A stretch of DNA of 64,000 bases from Amyelois transitella (lineage: Eukaryota > Arthropoda > Insecta > Lepidoptera > Pyralidae): the NCBI RefSeq assembly GCF_032362555.1, contig NC_083525.1, positions 9,037,501 through 9,101,500 of the forward strand, read 5' to 3'. A program made the position numbers and the translations under genes. The notes below the pieces were generated by a model, which searched no databases, was not told where the DNA came from, and saw nothing but the letters and a program-made list of their open reading frames with translations. Below, piece after piece: positions 45,573 to 58,416 of this stretch (within the stretch, counting starts at the first letter, position 1; each line of letters begins with the position of its first letter).

Positions 45573-45608
45573 TATAAAAAGGTAAATGCGAAATAGATTG
45601 TTCAGTTT
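45573..45608 (+). promoter_or_regulatory. TATA box plus initiator core promoter
   Basis: tataaaaa at 45573-45580 and the arthropod initiator ttcagttt, with its A at 45604. The TATA therefore lies at -31 to -24, the canonical spacing. A gtgagtg donor-like sequence follows at 45628, which would end a very short first exon. No gene is assigned; it could start a transcript spliced to exons further right. Confidence 0.4.
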
Positions 45609-46114
45609 GTGCTATACTGTTTGAATCGTGAGTGCGCAGAAGCAACGACCTACAAACTACGCATAATGCAATTCCTCCAACTAACGATCACACAATAAAT
45701 AAACATAAATACGCAGAACCGCGCGTACAATTGTAGCATTAATGCACGAATGCATAATTTTTTCATCTGTCGATCAATTCACGATTAACCTATCTTTCCC
45801 ATATTCCACTCCATATCTTTTCCATCGATGCCGTAAAAACCTACTAAGTCACCATCATCCTGATTGCGCTTGCATGCGACCCGTGTGAGGTCGAGGTAAG
45901 TAAGTTTACATCTATATCTATACCTGCGCTTTTCCATTTCTTTCTTATACTTACATTTCACATTCGAGCCGTAAACAACTTCAAATTGATCATTCCAGAA
46001 AATTCTTCAGTTAAAATTAAAAAAATTAAGCATTATTGTTTGCCTTTCTTCTTACCTTTAACTAGAACTATTAATTTTGTGTTAAGTATATTATTATACC
46101 ATTTACATCTAGTC

Positions 46115-46183
46115 ATGAGGGAATGTTGTAGGCTTATTAACTTGGGATATTTCTTTAAGGCAATGAACATGCAATAAGACACC
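46115..46183 (-). repeat. Fragment of interspersed repeat A
   Basis: 'taggcttattaacttgggat' and 'tttctttaaggcaatgaac' match family A in reverse. Confidence 0.5.
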
Positions 46184-47635
46184 TGATCCATCAGTTTAAA
46201 AAATTGGTTGATATCTGTTGACAATATAAGCCAGACAGATGGCCATGTTTCATTTGGACTCAGATAGTGTAAACTTTTTGATACAAAACCCGGCGCAGGC
46301 GCAGCACACATCGCATATCGGGTTTCATATATGCACGAGCAGCGACAGACGACCACGCTGTGAAGACTACTTGACTGTGTGAACATCCATGCATTGGTTT
46401 TTGTTAATGACGGGGAGACAGGATCTTAACTTTTTTTTATCAAAAGCTTGTTGTGGAGAGATGATAAAATAATTCTTATAGAGTGATACGATGTCTCAAT
46501 CATTAAGCTTGCTGTTTAGTAATTTACACCGAAGAAAGTTCGAAAATTGTGTTACAAGATACTTGAGAAACTCAACGATATTAATTTTATAATATACTTA
46601 TATAGATAAACAACCTTTGATCATGTCTTAATCTTAAATAAAGACTACTGCAAAAGTGTGATCGTAAATTCAAAATTTGAAATTCTACTAATATTGTTTT
46701 AAAATTCTATTCAAAATATTTTGTCCATCTGATCTTAACACCAAAGTGTTCCATGCGTGAAAACAGGATTTTTTCAAATTTCAATTGCAATTATTATTAG
46801 TTAAAACTAAAGATATATGACCACAATATCTCGATCATGATGTAGACATTGCATGAGGACAGATGTAATATGGGATTTTACTGCTCTCTAAGTATCTTTG
46901 AGATAAGACGATTATTATATCTGATTTAAAGTAAACCTGTTGACTTTAACTACCATGTAAAGTTATTGGTCGTTAAATTGTTTTATCGGCATTATTAACA
47001 AGTATTTACTGCCGACGTCTTGAACTCAGTGTCGCATTTCCTCCGCATTTCTCCAGAAAAGAATAACTTTCTAAAAGGTAATCATACAATTTGGAATAAT
47101 AAAACGATATTCCGATATCTGTGGTCAGGACCAAAAATGTTAATAACTGAGAGTGTCTAGGATAGGAAATTGAAACCGGTAGGTAAGTGATGAAGTGTCC
47201 TATAATCTATACATATAATAAATCTGTAGAAAGGTCAATTCTGTACATTGAAAATATTGAAAAAATAAATAGCAGGGGGTGTTACTGGATCGATACCAAA
47301 TACAAAAATGTGATTAAAAAAATTTTTGTCTGTCTGTCTGTATGTTCAGGCATCACGTGAAAACTAACGGTTCGATTTTGATGAAACTTGGTATAATTAT
47401 ACCTTATTGTCCTGGGCGTAAAATAGGATACTTTTTATCCCGAAAAAATACGGAGAAAAAAAAATCTTAATTTTTCAGTTTATCCATAGACGTTGTTCTG
47501 TAGAACCGCGAACACACGTTGCGTTACCCGCAGTGGATTTAGCGCCGTAACCTGTAGCGCCTAAAGTCGGCTTTGGCTTGAACCGTTTGCTGCACAAGCG
47601 GGCCGCTACTAATTACTATGAAAAAAATACTACAT

Positions 47636-47934
47636 AGCTACATTAATTCCCATCAAGCTGAAAATGAGTATAATTATTTAAAACACAATCAAAAGCATTA
47701 TTTCAAAATTCCCCATGTGGTTTAAGGAAAAAAATTTACTCACGGTCAAAGGTAAAAAATGGGTGTATCGCAATTTTCTTTAAAACGGTAAGTTTTTCAA
47801 ATCGGAAAATTACCTCAGACATAAATTGTAGATCATAAAGTTATCTATAAAAAAGGTATCAATATTTTTTTTCAACAAAGCTACCGTTTCTGTGATATAA
47901 CGATGCAAAAAGTTGCAAGCGTCATAATATGCAT
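47636..47934 (+). repeat. Left arm of long inverted repeat
   Basis: It starts agctacattaattcccatca and ends aagcgtcataatatgcat. The reverse complement occurs at 49065-49382 with scattered substitutions and one ~20-nt indel next to 'gctaccgtttctg'. Confidence 0.9.
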
Positions 47935-48179
47935 CCGTTTCCTTGCCACCTCTGAGGTAGTGTACTATTAGCGCGTTTTTTTTACATTTTTATTATTAAA
48001 CTTGAAAAAGTCTGAAATAGGTTAGAATAAACACGTGTTTTCACTACGCAGTGGCACTCAAGACTAACTTTCGCATTTATTATTTAAAAAAAAATAGAAT
48101 AACCCTAAGTGAAGAAAATCATCTTAGGACAATAATAGAGGTTACAATTATCAAATTCAATGCAATAATCAAATTAAAA

Positions 48180-48891
48180 CTAAAACTACTTATAAAAAGA
48201 AAGAAAAAAAAAATGACTACAAACTAAAATTTAATTTATAAATTGTACAGTCCTTGCATAGCATCAACATGCGGGAATGTGCCCAGAAGGCTGGCAGCAT
48301 TGCCAATTCGAATGGCAATGCTGATTCTCTGAGCCAGATAATTTCCAGCCCTCCGGTCAAGAGATACCTCAATTAGCTTTTTCGACAATTGTCGGAAAAG
48401 CTGATGGGCAGATAGGCCCCCCGGTCCCAGAGTTTCTACCCCAAAAGGTTCAAAAGTATAGATATTACCGATAACTACATATTTGCGCCTTTTGAGGTTT
48501 TTTGCCTCATTTGAAGCAGAACGGCCTTAGATTTAGTAACCTGAAGATGAGACGGCGCAAGTGTGTCGACACAAGTAACATCCCACACCAAAGGCCGCCC
48601 CAATCTCCAGGGTACCAAAGTCATACCATCCGGTCTCTTGGCATCATCCCGAGCCAGACCGTTTGGTTCTAGAACGGCTGGAACATGGATGGTGGCAAGA
48701 GCACGGAGGATTATATCATTTAGGGCGGCATGGCGCCCTAAACGGCCGGCACTCCTAGGGCATGAGAGGCCGTGGTGTCCATAGCCGACAACGGTATCCC
48801 CGCAAGGACAACTATTATTAAAGACTAACGGTATTTCATGTGTTGAGCATTCTGAGATAAAGCAGCTATACGACCCTAGCCACGTACACAA
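48180..48891 (-). pseudogene. 3' fragment of a non-LTR retroelement coding region
   Basis: A minus-strand ORF (48891-48475) contains [55 protein letters not shown] and [18 protein letters not shown]. This is the C-terminal segment that follows reverse transcriptase in many animal non-LTR-type elements, with a Cys/His cluster and a putative nuclease-like RPDG...WDVT block. The RT itself is missing. Downstream (48474-48180) is 3' DNA shared with 4262-4420. The exact clade is uncertain. It lies between the inverted arms. Confidence 0.65.
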
Positions 48892-49064
48892 TTAAACAGA
48901 GAGACAGATGTTGTCTCAAGGTTTCACTACAGTATAAATGAAGGGACTGGGTTTCATTATACCTACTTATGTATATTTTATATTTTGAATTCAAGTTAAA
49001 ATTACCGACAGAACAATATTTTTACTTATATTACTGCTACATAGAGTATATACGAGACGTGCTT

Positions 49065-49382
49065 ATGCATATTATGACGCTTGCAACTTTTTGCATCGTA
49101 ATCATCATCATCTTCATTTTCATCTCAGAAACGGTAGCTTTATTGAAAAAAAAATATTGATTCCTTTTTATAGATATCTTTATGATCTACAATCTATGTC
49201 TGAGGTAATTTTCCTGTAAAACTTACCGTTTTGAAGAAAATCGTGAAAATCCCATTTTCTTACCTTTGACCTTGGGTAATTTTTTTCCTTAAACCGGAAT
49301 CATGGGGAATTTTGAAATAATGCTTTTGATTGTGTTTTAAACAATTATACTCATTTTCAGCTTGATGGGAATTAATGTAGCT
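49065..49382 (-). repeat. Right arm of long inverted repeat
   Basis: Inverted copy of 47636-47934; it begins atgcatattatgacgcttgc and ends gggaattaatgtagct. The extra tcatcatcatcttcattttc accounts for most of the length difference. Confidence 0.9.
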
Positions 49383-50438
49383 TCATTCCTATTTTTTGGT
49401 CTAAATTGACCGGACTGAAAATAAAATGGAGAAATAAACCATCTACGCGAAGACCGACATCCGCGCGGACGGAGTCGCGGGGGAAAGCTAGTAATGAATA
49501 AAATTTTTGAATTAAAACTTAAGCGGATGATGAAGAAAGACTTTTTATGTTAACTTCTTATACGAGTAATAACTGAAAATATGTTTGGATTCTAAAAAAC
49601 TATTTGTTTAGGTAGCACACCTATTTCTCTCACTAGTTCACGAGCGGGGAGCTCGCTGCGTTACGTTACCCCCGAGGTATGAGCTCAGCTTGACCAGCCT
49701 GGCGCCAAGCTCGTCAAGGCTGGACCAGTCACGGAGGAGTTTTGGGAAGTTAAAGCGGAAAGAATTCTTTTTGACTTGTTAAATGTAACTACCTACTTCA
49801 AAACTTATTTATCTTACAAAGTTTCAAAAAAATTTTAACTATTGAATATGGGTAAAAGACTTTCGTTACTTAATTATATTTGACATCAAAGTTTAAAGTT
49901 TCTGTTTTTGGAAAATAAACATTCTTTTTTTATTTTGCTTTCTATATGTTTTCTGTACTATTAAAAAGCCCTAGTAGTAAAATTCAGCTGTTTCTAGAGT
50001 ATAAAATAGCACAATAAATCCGTATCCGTAGTTGATTTTTCAGTCAAATTAATCAATTCATTCAGTTTATCTTCAAAAGCCTATGTTCCACTGCACTCGA
50101 CATCGCACGCATTGTGCGCACGCGGCTCGTCTTTCACTTTTACGTTATTGTTGCATTGTTCCGACGCGCTCAGAGGTCGAGCGACTAATCAAAATGTTTG
50201 AAATTGTTAAAATTTAGAACCTTCGAGCGTCAAGGCGATCAGCGACAAAATAAGTAATTGTATCCCGGAAGTGAAGCACGTGTGAGTACGTCGAGATCTG
50301 CGGCCAGATTAAATACCATTACGTATAACCTTTCAAAGTTCCTTCCCAATACATTACTCAGTTTGAATGACAAGATTACCTCGTCCTCTATGTTTTCCAT
50401 TTCTTTGCCTTTGTCAAATATTTTCATCTTTCTGGAGT

Positions 50439-50620
50439 CAGTCCCGGATGCGTCCTTACCTCTCGAGCGAGGAGCACGATCATGTATTCGGTAAGTCAAG
50501 TATTTACAAAAAGCGACTCCTGTCTGACCTCCGCAAGCATGGAGGGGAATCTAACCCGTATTGTTTGAATGCTCATGGTCGTCCCTCCCCGCATGAGCAT
50601 CGGTTGGCAATCAAACTAAT
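50439..50620 (+). repeat. Interspersed repeat B
   Basis: 'gagtcagtcccggatgcgtc', 'aaaagcgactcctgtctgac', 'ctccgcaag', 'aggggaatctaacccgtatt' and 'gcatgagcatcggttggc' follow family order. Confidence 0.8.
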
Positions 50621-52620
50621 ATCACTTCCATATTTATTAAAGACCGATTAAATATGCGTTATTGGGCTTATTCAAACAACGCCTATCCATATTAAGCACC
50701 CATTTCAATGTTTACAAGGACTCATCAAACTTTTTATGTCGTCTTGTCCCTATTTAGTTCATATTCCTCGGGTACTGCTTCGTCTACGTTGCCCAACTCT
50801 GATTGAGGTCTGTTGTAAGTGGTAATTGAGGCGAGACTCGAGAGGCGTGAATCCGTGATGTCATTTAATTGCCGAGTGGAGGAGGTCGCGCGTACGGCAC
50901 GACGCTAGTTGACTTTCAATATACAGCGCTTTAATTGCATTTGTTAATTGGCATTTGATGTTTTACGTGTAATAAGCTTTTCACGTCGTCTTTATTGCTG
51001 GATATCCTTGAAACTGTTTGCTGTTAATATATGATGTGTAATTGTAGTTTTCATTTTTTGAACTTATTTGCTTAAGTTTAAGTAGGTATCCTATATATAC
51101 ATACCTGCTTGTAAAAATAACTATAGGACCTCCTATTTGCCTAGATTATTCAAATTTACTTTGGGAACACCGCTTACCATGACATGATGTCAGTTTTGAT
51201 AATAACGGAGATCACTTATATTCGGTAACGTATGAATCGAGCGATGCAAAAAAATGCATTATGCACAAATTATTTTTGTAATTTTCACCACTTTGTTCTT
51301 CAATCTGACTAATATACAGCCAACATTTAGATTTATTAACGTAAGCACCACTGAACTCATCAAAGCTTACTTTATATTTAAGTATTCTCTCATTAATGTT
51401 ATTTTATTGTCAAGCCGTTCTGCCGTTTCAATGATTTATTGATTCACGCGGCAGATTCTTTAGAATTAGCACATTTGTGTGTCATGTTTCGTAATATCTG
51501 ACAACTCTACTTGACGAGTGTGAACTTTGTCTATGGTTGTATAGATTTGATACACGAAAGATAATTAGGCGTTCAGTTAGCCTTGAAGATCAGCCACATT
51601 GACTGAAGACTGCACAAACACAGTGAGCGGTTGATGAGACTATGATCACCAATGTTTTATGCAGAAATTCATCAGTAGGCACCTACCTATTTATCACTTT
51701 ACAAAATTCATGTTGTAATTTTGTGTCATCGTTTAAGTTAATTGACAAAACATGGTACCTAAAGGTTACAAGCCGTTTATAATTAAAATACACAATGACA
51801 AATTTAAACAACCATGTGTTAGTAGGTTTATTCACACTTTGCACTGCAATTGTGACTTTTATTTCATACGCATATTGGTCGAGCATTTATAATTTGTTGA
51901 AAACTAAAGGATAAAATATATTCAGATTAATTTATTCAGTTGTGTCTGTTAAAACTTCTATATGTCGTTCTTAAAAACATTGCGCAGCGCCTAATGCACG
52001 TTCTTACGAGTGGGAAACATTATATTTTTATACCTTATTTGAATACTATACTAATTGTAAAGTTAAATAAGTCGTTAAAATTATGGGTGCTATTAACGGT
52101 ATGTTGTTCACTTATATAATATTTATTTAACTACACTTGTTCGTTTATGCCTCACAACGACCTATCAAGGTGTCAACCTTGATGGTCGTATTACCTGCGC
52201 CCGCGACGATGATCGCTCTCGCGCATGTGTGAGTGGGTGCATCAAGTGTACTGTGTGTGCACTTTACTGTATGGTGTGGGTGCAATGCATCCGATGCTAT
52301 AGATGGCACACAAAGGAGAACACATTTCTTGAAGCGTATTCATTCATGTTTATAAAAAAAAATATTTTTGTTTCTTTAATGATTTTTTATATTAAGAAAT
52401 TTAAGATTCAGATTGAAGATGTTAAGTTCATTCAGAGATTAATCTCTAAAGAAATCTTCAACTCTATGTCTCGTCTCTCTTCGTGTTGTAGTATAAACCG
52501 TTTACTACAAGACGACCCTGGGTACATTCAAGTTTAATATTTGATAAAACATTGACACACAAGTTTTGTTTTGATCCTGCGTCTGGTCAATCTTTTTACA
52601 TTCGGTTTCATTGTGTGCAG

Positions 52621-52720
52621 CACCGGTTTCGCCTGACGGAGCTGCGCTGGACGCTGCGCGCGACCTCGTTGTCCTCGCCGGGCGCGGGGACACGGCCCGC
52701 TCGCGGGGACGAAGCGTCCT
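52621..52720. other. GC-rich exon-like island, strand unresolved
   Basis: A 100-bp block at far higher GC than its surroundings. On plus it follows a tgtgtgcag acceptor-like site and is open (FRLTELRWTLRATSLSSPGA); on minus it is open too (RVPAPGEDNEVARSVQRSS). Neither strand has both a good acceptor and a good donor, and neither product is recognised. Confidence 0.2.
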
Positions 52721-53092
52721 TAACAAGTATTCGCTTCGTTAAATTCTTAAGTTTATCTTATTTCCTTTTTTTTTTGCTAAGCTGTAAAGTTGCTTTTGTT
52801 ATTGTTACAAATAAGAAAACATTGCAGTTGTATCCATAGAATTAGTTTTAACAAGTCAGAATAAGGATGATGTGGAAGTGAGATGATCTCTTTGCCTTCC
52901 ACCCCGGGGTAGGAGCTTCATTATATTATCATGTGTAGTTAAGGTAGGGGAAGGCCTGGGCGACACCACCTTGATAAAATCAAGAAAATTCTCTAGAGTA
53001 CTACGAGCCAGTCACTTGCATGAGAAGTGCAAAATAAGTGTGATTATTGTATGCAAACGGAAATTAACGTAAACATGAAACGGCATGTGTGT

Positions 53093-53330
53093 GCCGTGCC
53101 GTGTGGTTCCGGCCACCAATATAAAAAGAATAGGACCTCTCCATCTCTTTCCCATGGATGTCCACTAAGGGATAGGCTAATACACTTAGGATTCGGATTT
53201 TAGGCAATGGGCTAGCAACCTGTCACTATTTGAATCTCAATTCTATCATTGAGCCTAACAGTTGAACGTGGTCTGCTGGCTCGTTCTTTTTGGCCCCAAG
53301 AGATAACAACTGATTATTTGAATTAATGAA
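53093..53330 (-). repeat. Interspersed repeat A, near full length
   Basis: From 'gtgccgtgtggttccggcca' through 'aagaataggacctctccatc', 'taagggataggctaatacac' and 'ggcaatgggctagcaacctg' to 'gttgaacgtggtctgctgg'. It is in inverted orientation to the copy at 53802, 470 bp away. Confidence 0.85.
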
Positions 53331-53801
53331 TTAATTCGTCCATACCTATGTGTGTACGGATTTGTCTCCAATTTGACGCCGTTCCTTACCACGTGCACAG
53401 TTTCATCATCGACATAGACCACGCAGCGACATCGCAATAACTACTCCAGCCGTAACTAATTACATCAGATTAACTACAATGTGACCATCGATGGTGGTTC
53501 CATTGAAAGTACTTCCTTCGCAGCAAGTGAATATAAAACCGGTCGCGGTCGCTGACCCCGCTTCCTCCACACGTTGTATGCAAATGCGCAGGATTCGCGG
53601 AACTGGTCATCGCCGCCTCCCCCCTCTCCACCACTGTCGTCTGCACTTGTTGCAAACTGCATAATGAACGTTTAACATTTGGAGTAAATTAGTAGTTAGT
53701 TTTTTGCATAAGAGTTTGCAACATTAATTTAATTGGTGTCCTAAATTTGGTTCAGTCAAACGCACAAATAATTCATACTTATTTCATTCATTCATTAATA
53801 T

Positions 53802-54049
53802 AATCACGTCTATATCCCTTGCGGTATAGACAGAGCCAAAAGTCTTGAAGAGACTGGTAGGCCACATGCAGCTGTTTGGCGTTATGGTAGAATTGAGATT
53901 CAAATAGTGACAGGTTGCTAGCCCATCGCCTAAAACAAGAATCCCAAGTTTATATGCATTTCCCTTAGTTGGCTCTCACGACATCCATGGCAAATGAGAT
54001 GGAGTGGTCCTATCCTTTTTTATGTTGGTGCCGGAAACCACATGGCACA
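53802..54049 (+). repeat. Interspersed repeat A, best full copy
   Basis: Complete order: 'aatcacgtctatatcccttg', 'gacagagccaaaagtcttga', 'cagctgtttggc', 'aattgagattcaaatagtga', 'caggttgctagcccatcgcc', 'gaatcccaagtttatatgca', 'gacatccatggcaaatgaga', 'tggagtggtcctatcc', 'gtgccggaaaccacatggca'. Used here as the reference for family A. Whether it is a SINE or another non-autonomous element is not decided. Confidence 0.85.
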
Positions 54050-55489
54050 TAAAACACCCTATAACAATCACACTCTAACATCCTATAATAATTCATACTT
54101 ATATTGATAACAATTTAAATCAATTGTTATATAAGTGTATTGTAAATTGTCAAATATCTACTTTAAAAAAAAAAGAGTATTATAATAATTCATGTATTAA
54201 TTTAATACTTATACTCGAAGTGATGAGTTCAAGTAAGTCGTACGTAAAGCTAAGAACAATAAGTGCCGTATTCTGTAATCTGATAAAATAAATCATACGT
54301 ACGTATGTACTGTTTATGGCACTATGACTTTAACAATGAAATCGATGAATTTTACATTTTGTGACAAATAACTTGGTTGATGATTAAATATCAAGTTCCT
54401 AACAATAAGTCCACTATGGTCATACAATAAGTAACAAGCTAAGAAGCTTTAGTAGGCAGCAACCTACTAAACAACTATCTGTCCTAGTTCTGAATCAACA
54501 AAGAATATTTTGCAGAAGTTCAGAAAATCGGCAGCCATGTGTGATTACAGGAGATTACCCAGAGAAGTGTTGCAACAACAAGAACTGCTGATAACCGGCG
54601 GGCACCGGGGCAGGAATGTGGGTCAGCGGGAGTTAGTAAACAGTTTGATCGATTACTATCAACAACACTATCTTAACAGGTAGGTACACAAATTTGGTTG
54701 TATGAACGAGATGCTTCATGGACAAGAGTAGTTACATTTGTGAAATTAATAAAAGAAAAGAAAACAAATGAGGCAGAAGAAATATATCAGGATCCTGTCG
54801 CAGTAGTTGATAAATTATTTCTGCCTACACCTCCAGGAAGAAGTGTGATAATTATAGGATGTTTTATATTTTAAGTGCATGCGAATTTAATAGTTACAAA
54901 TTCAGAGAGATGATATATCCCCACAGGTGCTTCAAATATTGGACCTCGGAGAGATGTCTCTTATTCTAACAGATATCTCAAATACAGTGGTTTCATGACT
55001 ACGCTTATATTATACACTTTTATTGTAAATTCAGAAGGTGATAATCTATTTCTGTGATTGACACCTTGAATGTGAGAAAGTTTAGCTTCTTGTTCATTTG
55101 AGATTAAATTATCGTTCAAACAATACATATATTTGCTTATCATTAGATTAGGTGCCGTGTCATATTGCAGTAAATCTTCATTCATTTGTTGTAAAACAAT
55201 TACTGAATAATCTTATTATTTATATAAAGAGAAAGCATTATGAAACCGATAAAGTGTTAAGTGATGTGTTTAGCGTATCATGCGGCGAGCGAACCGTGAC
55301 CCTTCTCCCTTGGCGTCAGGTTTCTTGGACCCTTTCACCTCGTTAGCAACTACCGCACAATTGTACTGTCACGACTTGATTTGTGGGACAACGGTTTTGG
55401 CACGCCCCCAGACCTGACACACATCTGTCTTTCCATCTTTATCCAATAAGATTTCCAACAGAAAAGCCGGTGACGTCAGCCTACTATAT

Positions 55490-55650
55490 GCATGCATAAA
55501 ATCACGCCTCTTTCTCAGTAGAGTAGGCTAAGACTTCATCTATACACTTGCCACGAGCTTCATGCAAGCTCCTCGGTTTATGATACTTTTGATCTTTCGC
55601 TAAGACGTCCCCGATTGGATCAAGATACGGTCCAGGCCTTCCCCTTCTGT
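55490..55650 (+). repeat. Interspersed repeat C
   Basis: 'gcataaaatcacgcctcttt', 'cttgccacgagcttcatgca', 'agctcctcggtttatg' and 'acgtccccgattggatcaag', with an internal deletion joining the head to the 'catgcaagctc' part. Confidence 0.75.
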
Positions 55651-57125
55651 TGATAACATTAACTTAAGCCTGGCTACACTGACGATCCCCTCTCTTGCTA
55701 AAAGGAGATCCGTCGTGGAATGCAATGGCGAACTCTCTCCCTCTGACAACGCGCTGTTGGATATCTTATTTGCATTTTGGATGGATAAATATATAGAAAA
55801 GTAGCTCAAGTATACCGTTTACTTTTATTCATCCTCTTCCATTTGATGTCAGCCTTCAAATTAAAAATTAATGTGATATCTAATCACTTATTGTTCTATC
55901 TTCCCGGCGGCTAATACCAGCACCAATACAGCGTTGCCCAGCTTACGTTCAATTTGTATTCTTTGTACGATTATCATTGTTAACCTGTGACATTCTAGTG
56001 GCGATGAAGGTGAGAGATAAGGCAAACATTTATATCTCATCACTCACTGTTCTCGATACACCTGCGCTATCAATTGGTATGCTGACAGGAAACGACTGAA
56101 TCCAATTACTAATTCGATTGCGCAGACTATTGTGAGTTTAAATAAATTGGTGTAGGATGACGCACGCGCTGAGAGCAATCTGAGTCTCATTGTTGATGCC
56201 TCTTGTTGCGACATGCGTCCTGTGGTGTGTAACGTGGTATCGGGCCCCGATTGGATCGACCTCGAGCTAATGCAGACAGAATGAGGTGTCGTTATTTCTG
56301 GACGATCTCCGAATCAACTCTAATGCAGTGTATGGCAATTCGTGCGGCAGTCGATTACAGAATTGTCGAAGGAACAACATGAGTTTTTCTAAAGTCCTTG
56401 TACTCGTTGCAGATGGTAAAGTAAAGAAATATATATTGAATATGTACTGTGCCGTTGACCCAAATTTTTAATATTGAAAATTTACAAAAGATGCTCAAAC
56501 TACTTATTTTAAAAGTGGTACGCAAACTTCGATTGGCAATGTTGTCACGTACGTTGCACATGCGCTAAATTTTAGTTATTTTGCTGTAAAGAACGAATTA
56601 GTTACAAGACACTCCGTTATTGTCTCGAAGTAATTACGGTCAAGTGGTCTCTTTTACTGAAAGCGGCTGCGATGTGTGCCGCTCAATGTACACGCATGAG
56701 AAGATAAAGCTGATCAAATTCATGGAATTATAGTTACTATTTCCTTGACCTACGATTCATAGCAGAGTGGACTAACAATACTTGGAATCGCGTAGTCTGT
56801 CCGGCTGCCTTTCCCTCGCTCAACGGCAATGCATCGCTCGGCCTATTTTAGCAATTACGTTGATTGGTTCGGACACCGATTGTGCTAACGGAAAAATATA
56901 GAGCACTCAACGACCCACTACTATCATTATTTGTAAGTCAGTGGAGAATGTTCTCGACAAATCAAGAATCAGAAGCAGCAAATTCAAGGCTCGTTGAAAA
57001 ACTTTGATAACTTCAAATTATCAGCTCCAAAGAATTTTGGAACTCTTATTGACCACTTTACAATAGCATTCCCGAGAACCTTTTTAACATTCTTTTTTTT
57101 TAAGTACGCTAATAAAACAAACATA

Positions 57126-57303
57126 ATAATCACGCCTTTTTCCCGGAGGGATGGACAGAGAATACATACCTATACTCCACCTGCCAAAAACCATGAATAT
57201 TTCTATCGCTTTATCCACATTTTTCATTTTCTTCATGCCGGCACGTCGGTTTAGTGTACTAGGTAGCTCTTGACCTGAAATTTGGTCAAGATATTCCGAT
57301 TTG
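57126..57303 (+). repeat. Interspersed repeat C, diverged
   Basis: 'aatcacgcctttttcccgga', 'gggatggacagagaatac', 'tttatccacatttttc' and 'ggtcaagatattccgatttg' follow family order. Confidence 0.7.
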
Positions 57304-57647
57304 ATTCGTGTTGTAATAACGTAACCTAGGTATTGGTTTCCAAAATTTTATCAAAATGCTAATTCATATTTATTGCTTTAGGAATATAAATTTACACAGT
57401 TCTTTTAGTAGTTCTATGTTACAACTCACCTGTGTCTGTGGTCAGCAAGATACGGTGTTTGCATTTACAGTTAAGGAAGTTATGCTTGTGATTTATAAGA
57501 AATGCATTATTGTGTGTGTTGCAGTTGCATAGAAAGTGCAGGATGAGATAACTCTGTTGGACCAGCGAGGAGACAGCTCGAGGGATCAGCGGAAGTGATC
57601 CGCGTTATATAATAAGTTCACTCACATTTCTGGCGTGGGGCAACACA

Positions 57648-57715
57648 AACAATGTCTTACCTAAAGAAATTTGAATAATATTAAGTATTCAGATTTCTGT
57701 AGGTAAGACATTGTT
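57648..57715. repeat. Hairpin, 30-bp arms, 2 mismatches
   Basis: 57648-57677 (aacaatgtcttacctaaaga...) pairs with 57686-57715 around an 8-nt loop (atattaag). Confidence 0.9.
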
Positions 57716-58416
57716 GGGGTTATATCAAACACGCCTATATCTCATCATATTTTTACTTCTTTCTATGTCACTCACAAAACCACAATAGTACCTAAACGTA
57801 AATTTTTGTCATTTTTACGGATGTTTCAATCACATGACACAACATAAGCTTACGATGGGCTTATTTGACAAATCCGAAGCTTTACAGAATTGTAGTAGCA
57901 TACTTACAACATACCGGAGAATTTCGTACCAAGCGAACAACATTTCGTTTCTGATGCAATGCATTAGCTGACACATTTTCTTCTTTCTTCAAGCAGTTCG
58001 AAGTCAGAGTTCGAAGTAGTTTATTTAAAAGTAAGTACGTACTCAACTGTATTCCTATGGGTAGAATGATAGGTAAGTTCTATTACGGCACTATGTTGTC
58101 TCGCCAGCATAAATAAACAAGTTAACTTCAGGAAGACTGCGTTTCACCGTTACACGCCTGCGCCACAGACACGAACAGAAGATAGACCTCGCGTTATCAT
58201 TTCTGCTTCATCTACCGTCGTTCATAAACTTGTATTGCCTCACTTATTTTAGTCAAGTTTAGACTTACCTACTACTTTTCGGACTATAACGAAACTACTG
58301 TTATCTGATGCTGATTATTTATTTGTTAATACAACTGGAAATTTGACATTCAATGATAAGATTTCCAAAAATTCAGTGTTTTTTTAATTATCTTATGACA
58401 GTACCCTTTCCTACCT

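Larger units (their letters stand above)
47206..49491 (+). mobile_element. Helitron carrying a long inverted repeat and a retroelement piece
   Basis: It starts A|TC (tctatacatataataaatct) and ends with a GC hairpin (ccgcgcggacggagtcgcgg) and 'ggaaag' CTAG|T. The 5' part has the lepidopteran Helitron words 'tctgtctgtctgtatgttca', 'gaaaactaacggttcgattt' and 'ataggatactttttatcccg'. Inside are two ~300-bp inverted arms (47636-47934, 49065-49382) surrounding 1.1 kb with a non-LTR fragment. No Rep/helicase gene is present. Confidence 0.65.

Noticed and set aside
46033..46386. 117-codon minus-strand ORF
   Set aside because: It overlaps a fragment of repeat A and has no domain; probably chance.
53470..53662. 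Two overlapping minus-strand ORFs of about 60 codons, and a TATA-like atataaaacc at 53531
   Set aside because: No splice context, no family, and no initiator at the right distance from the TATA-like sequence.
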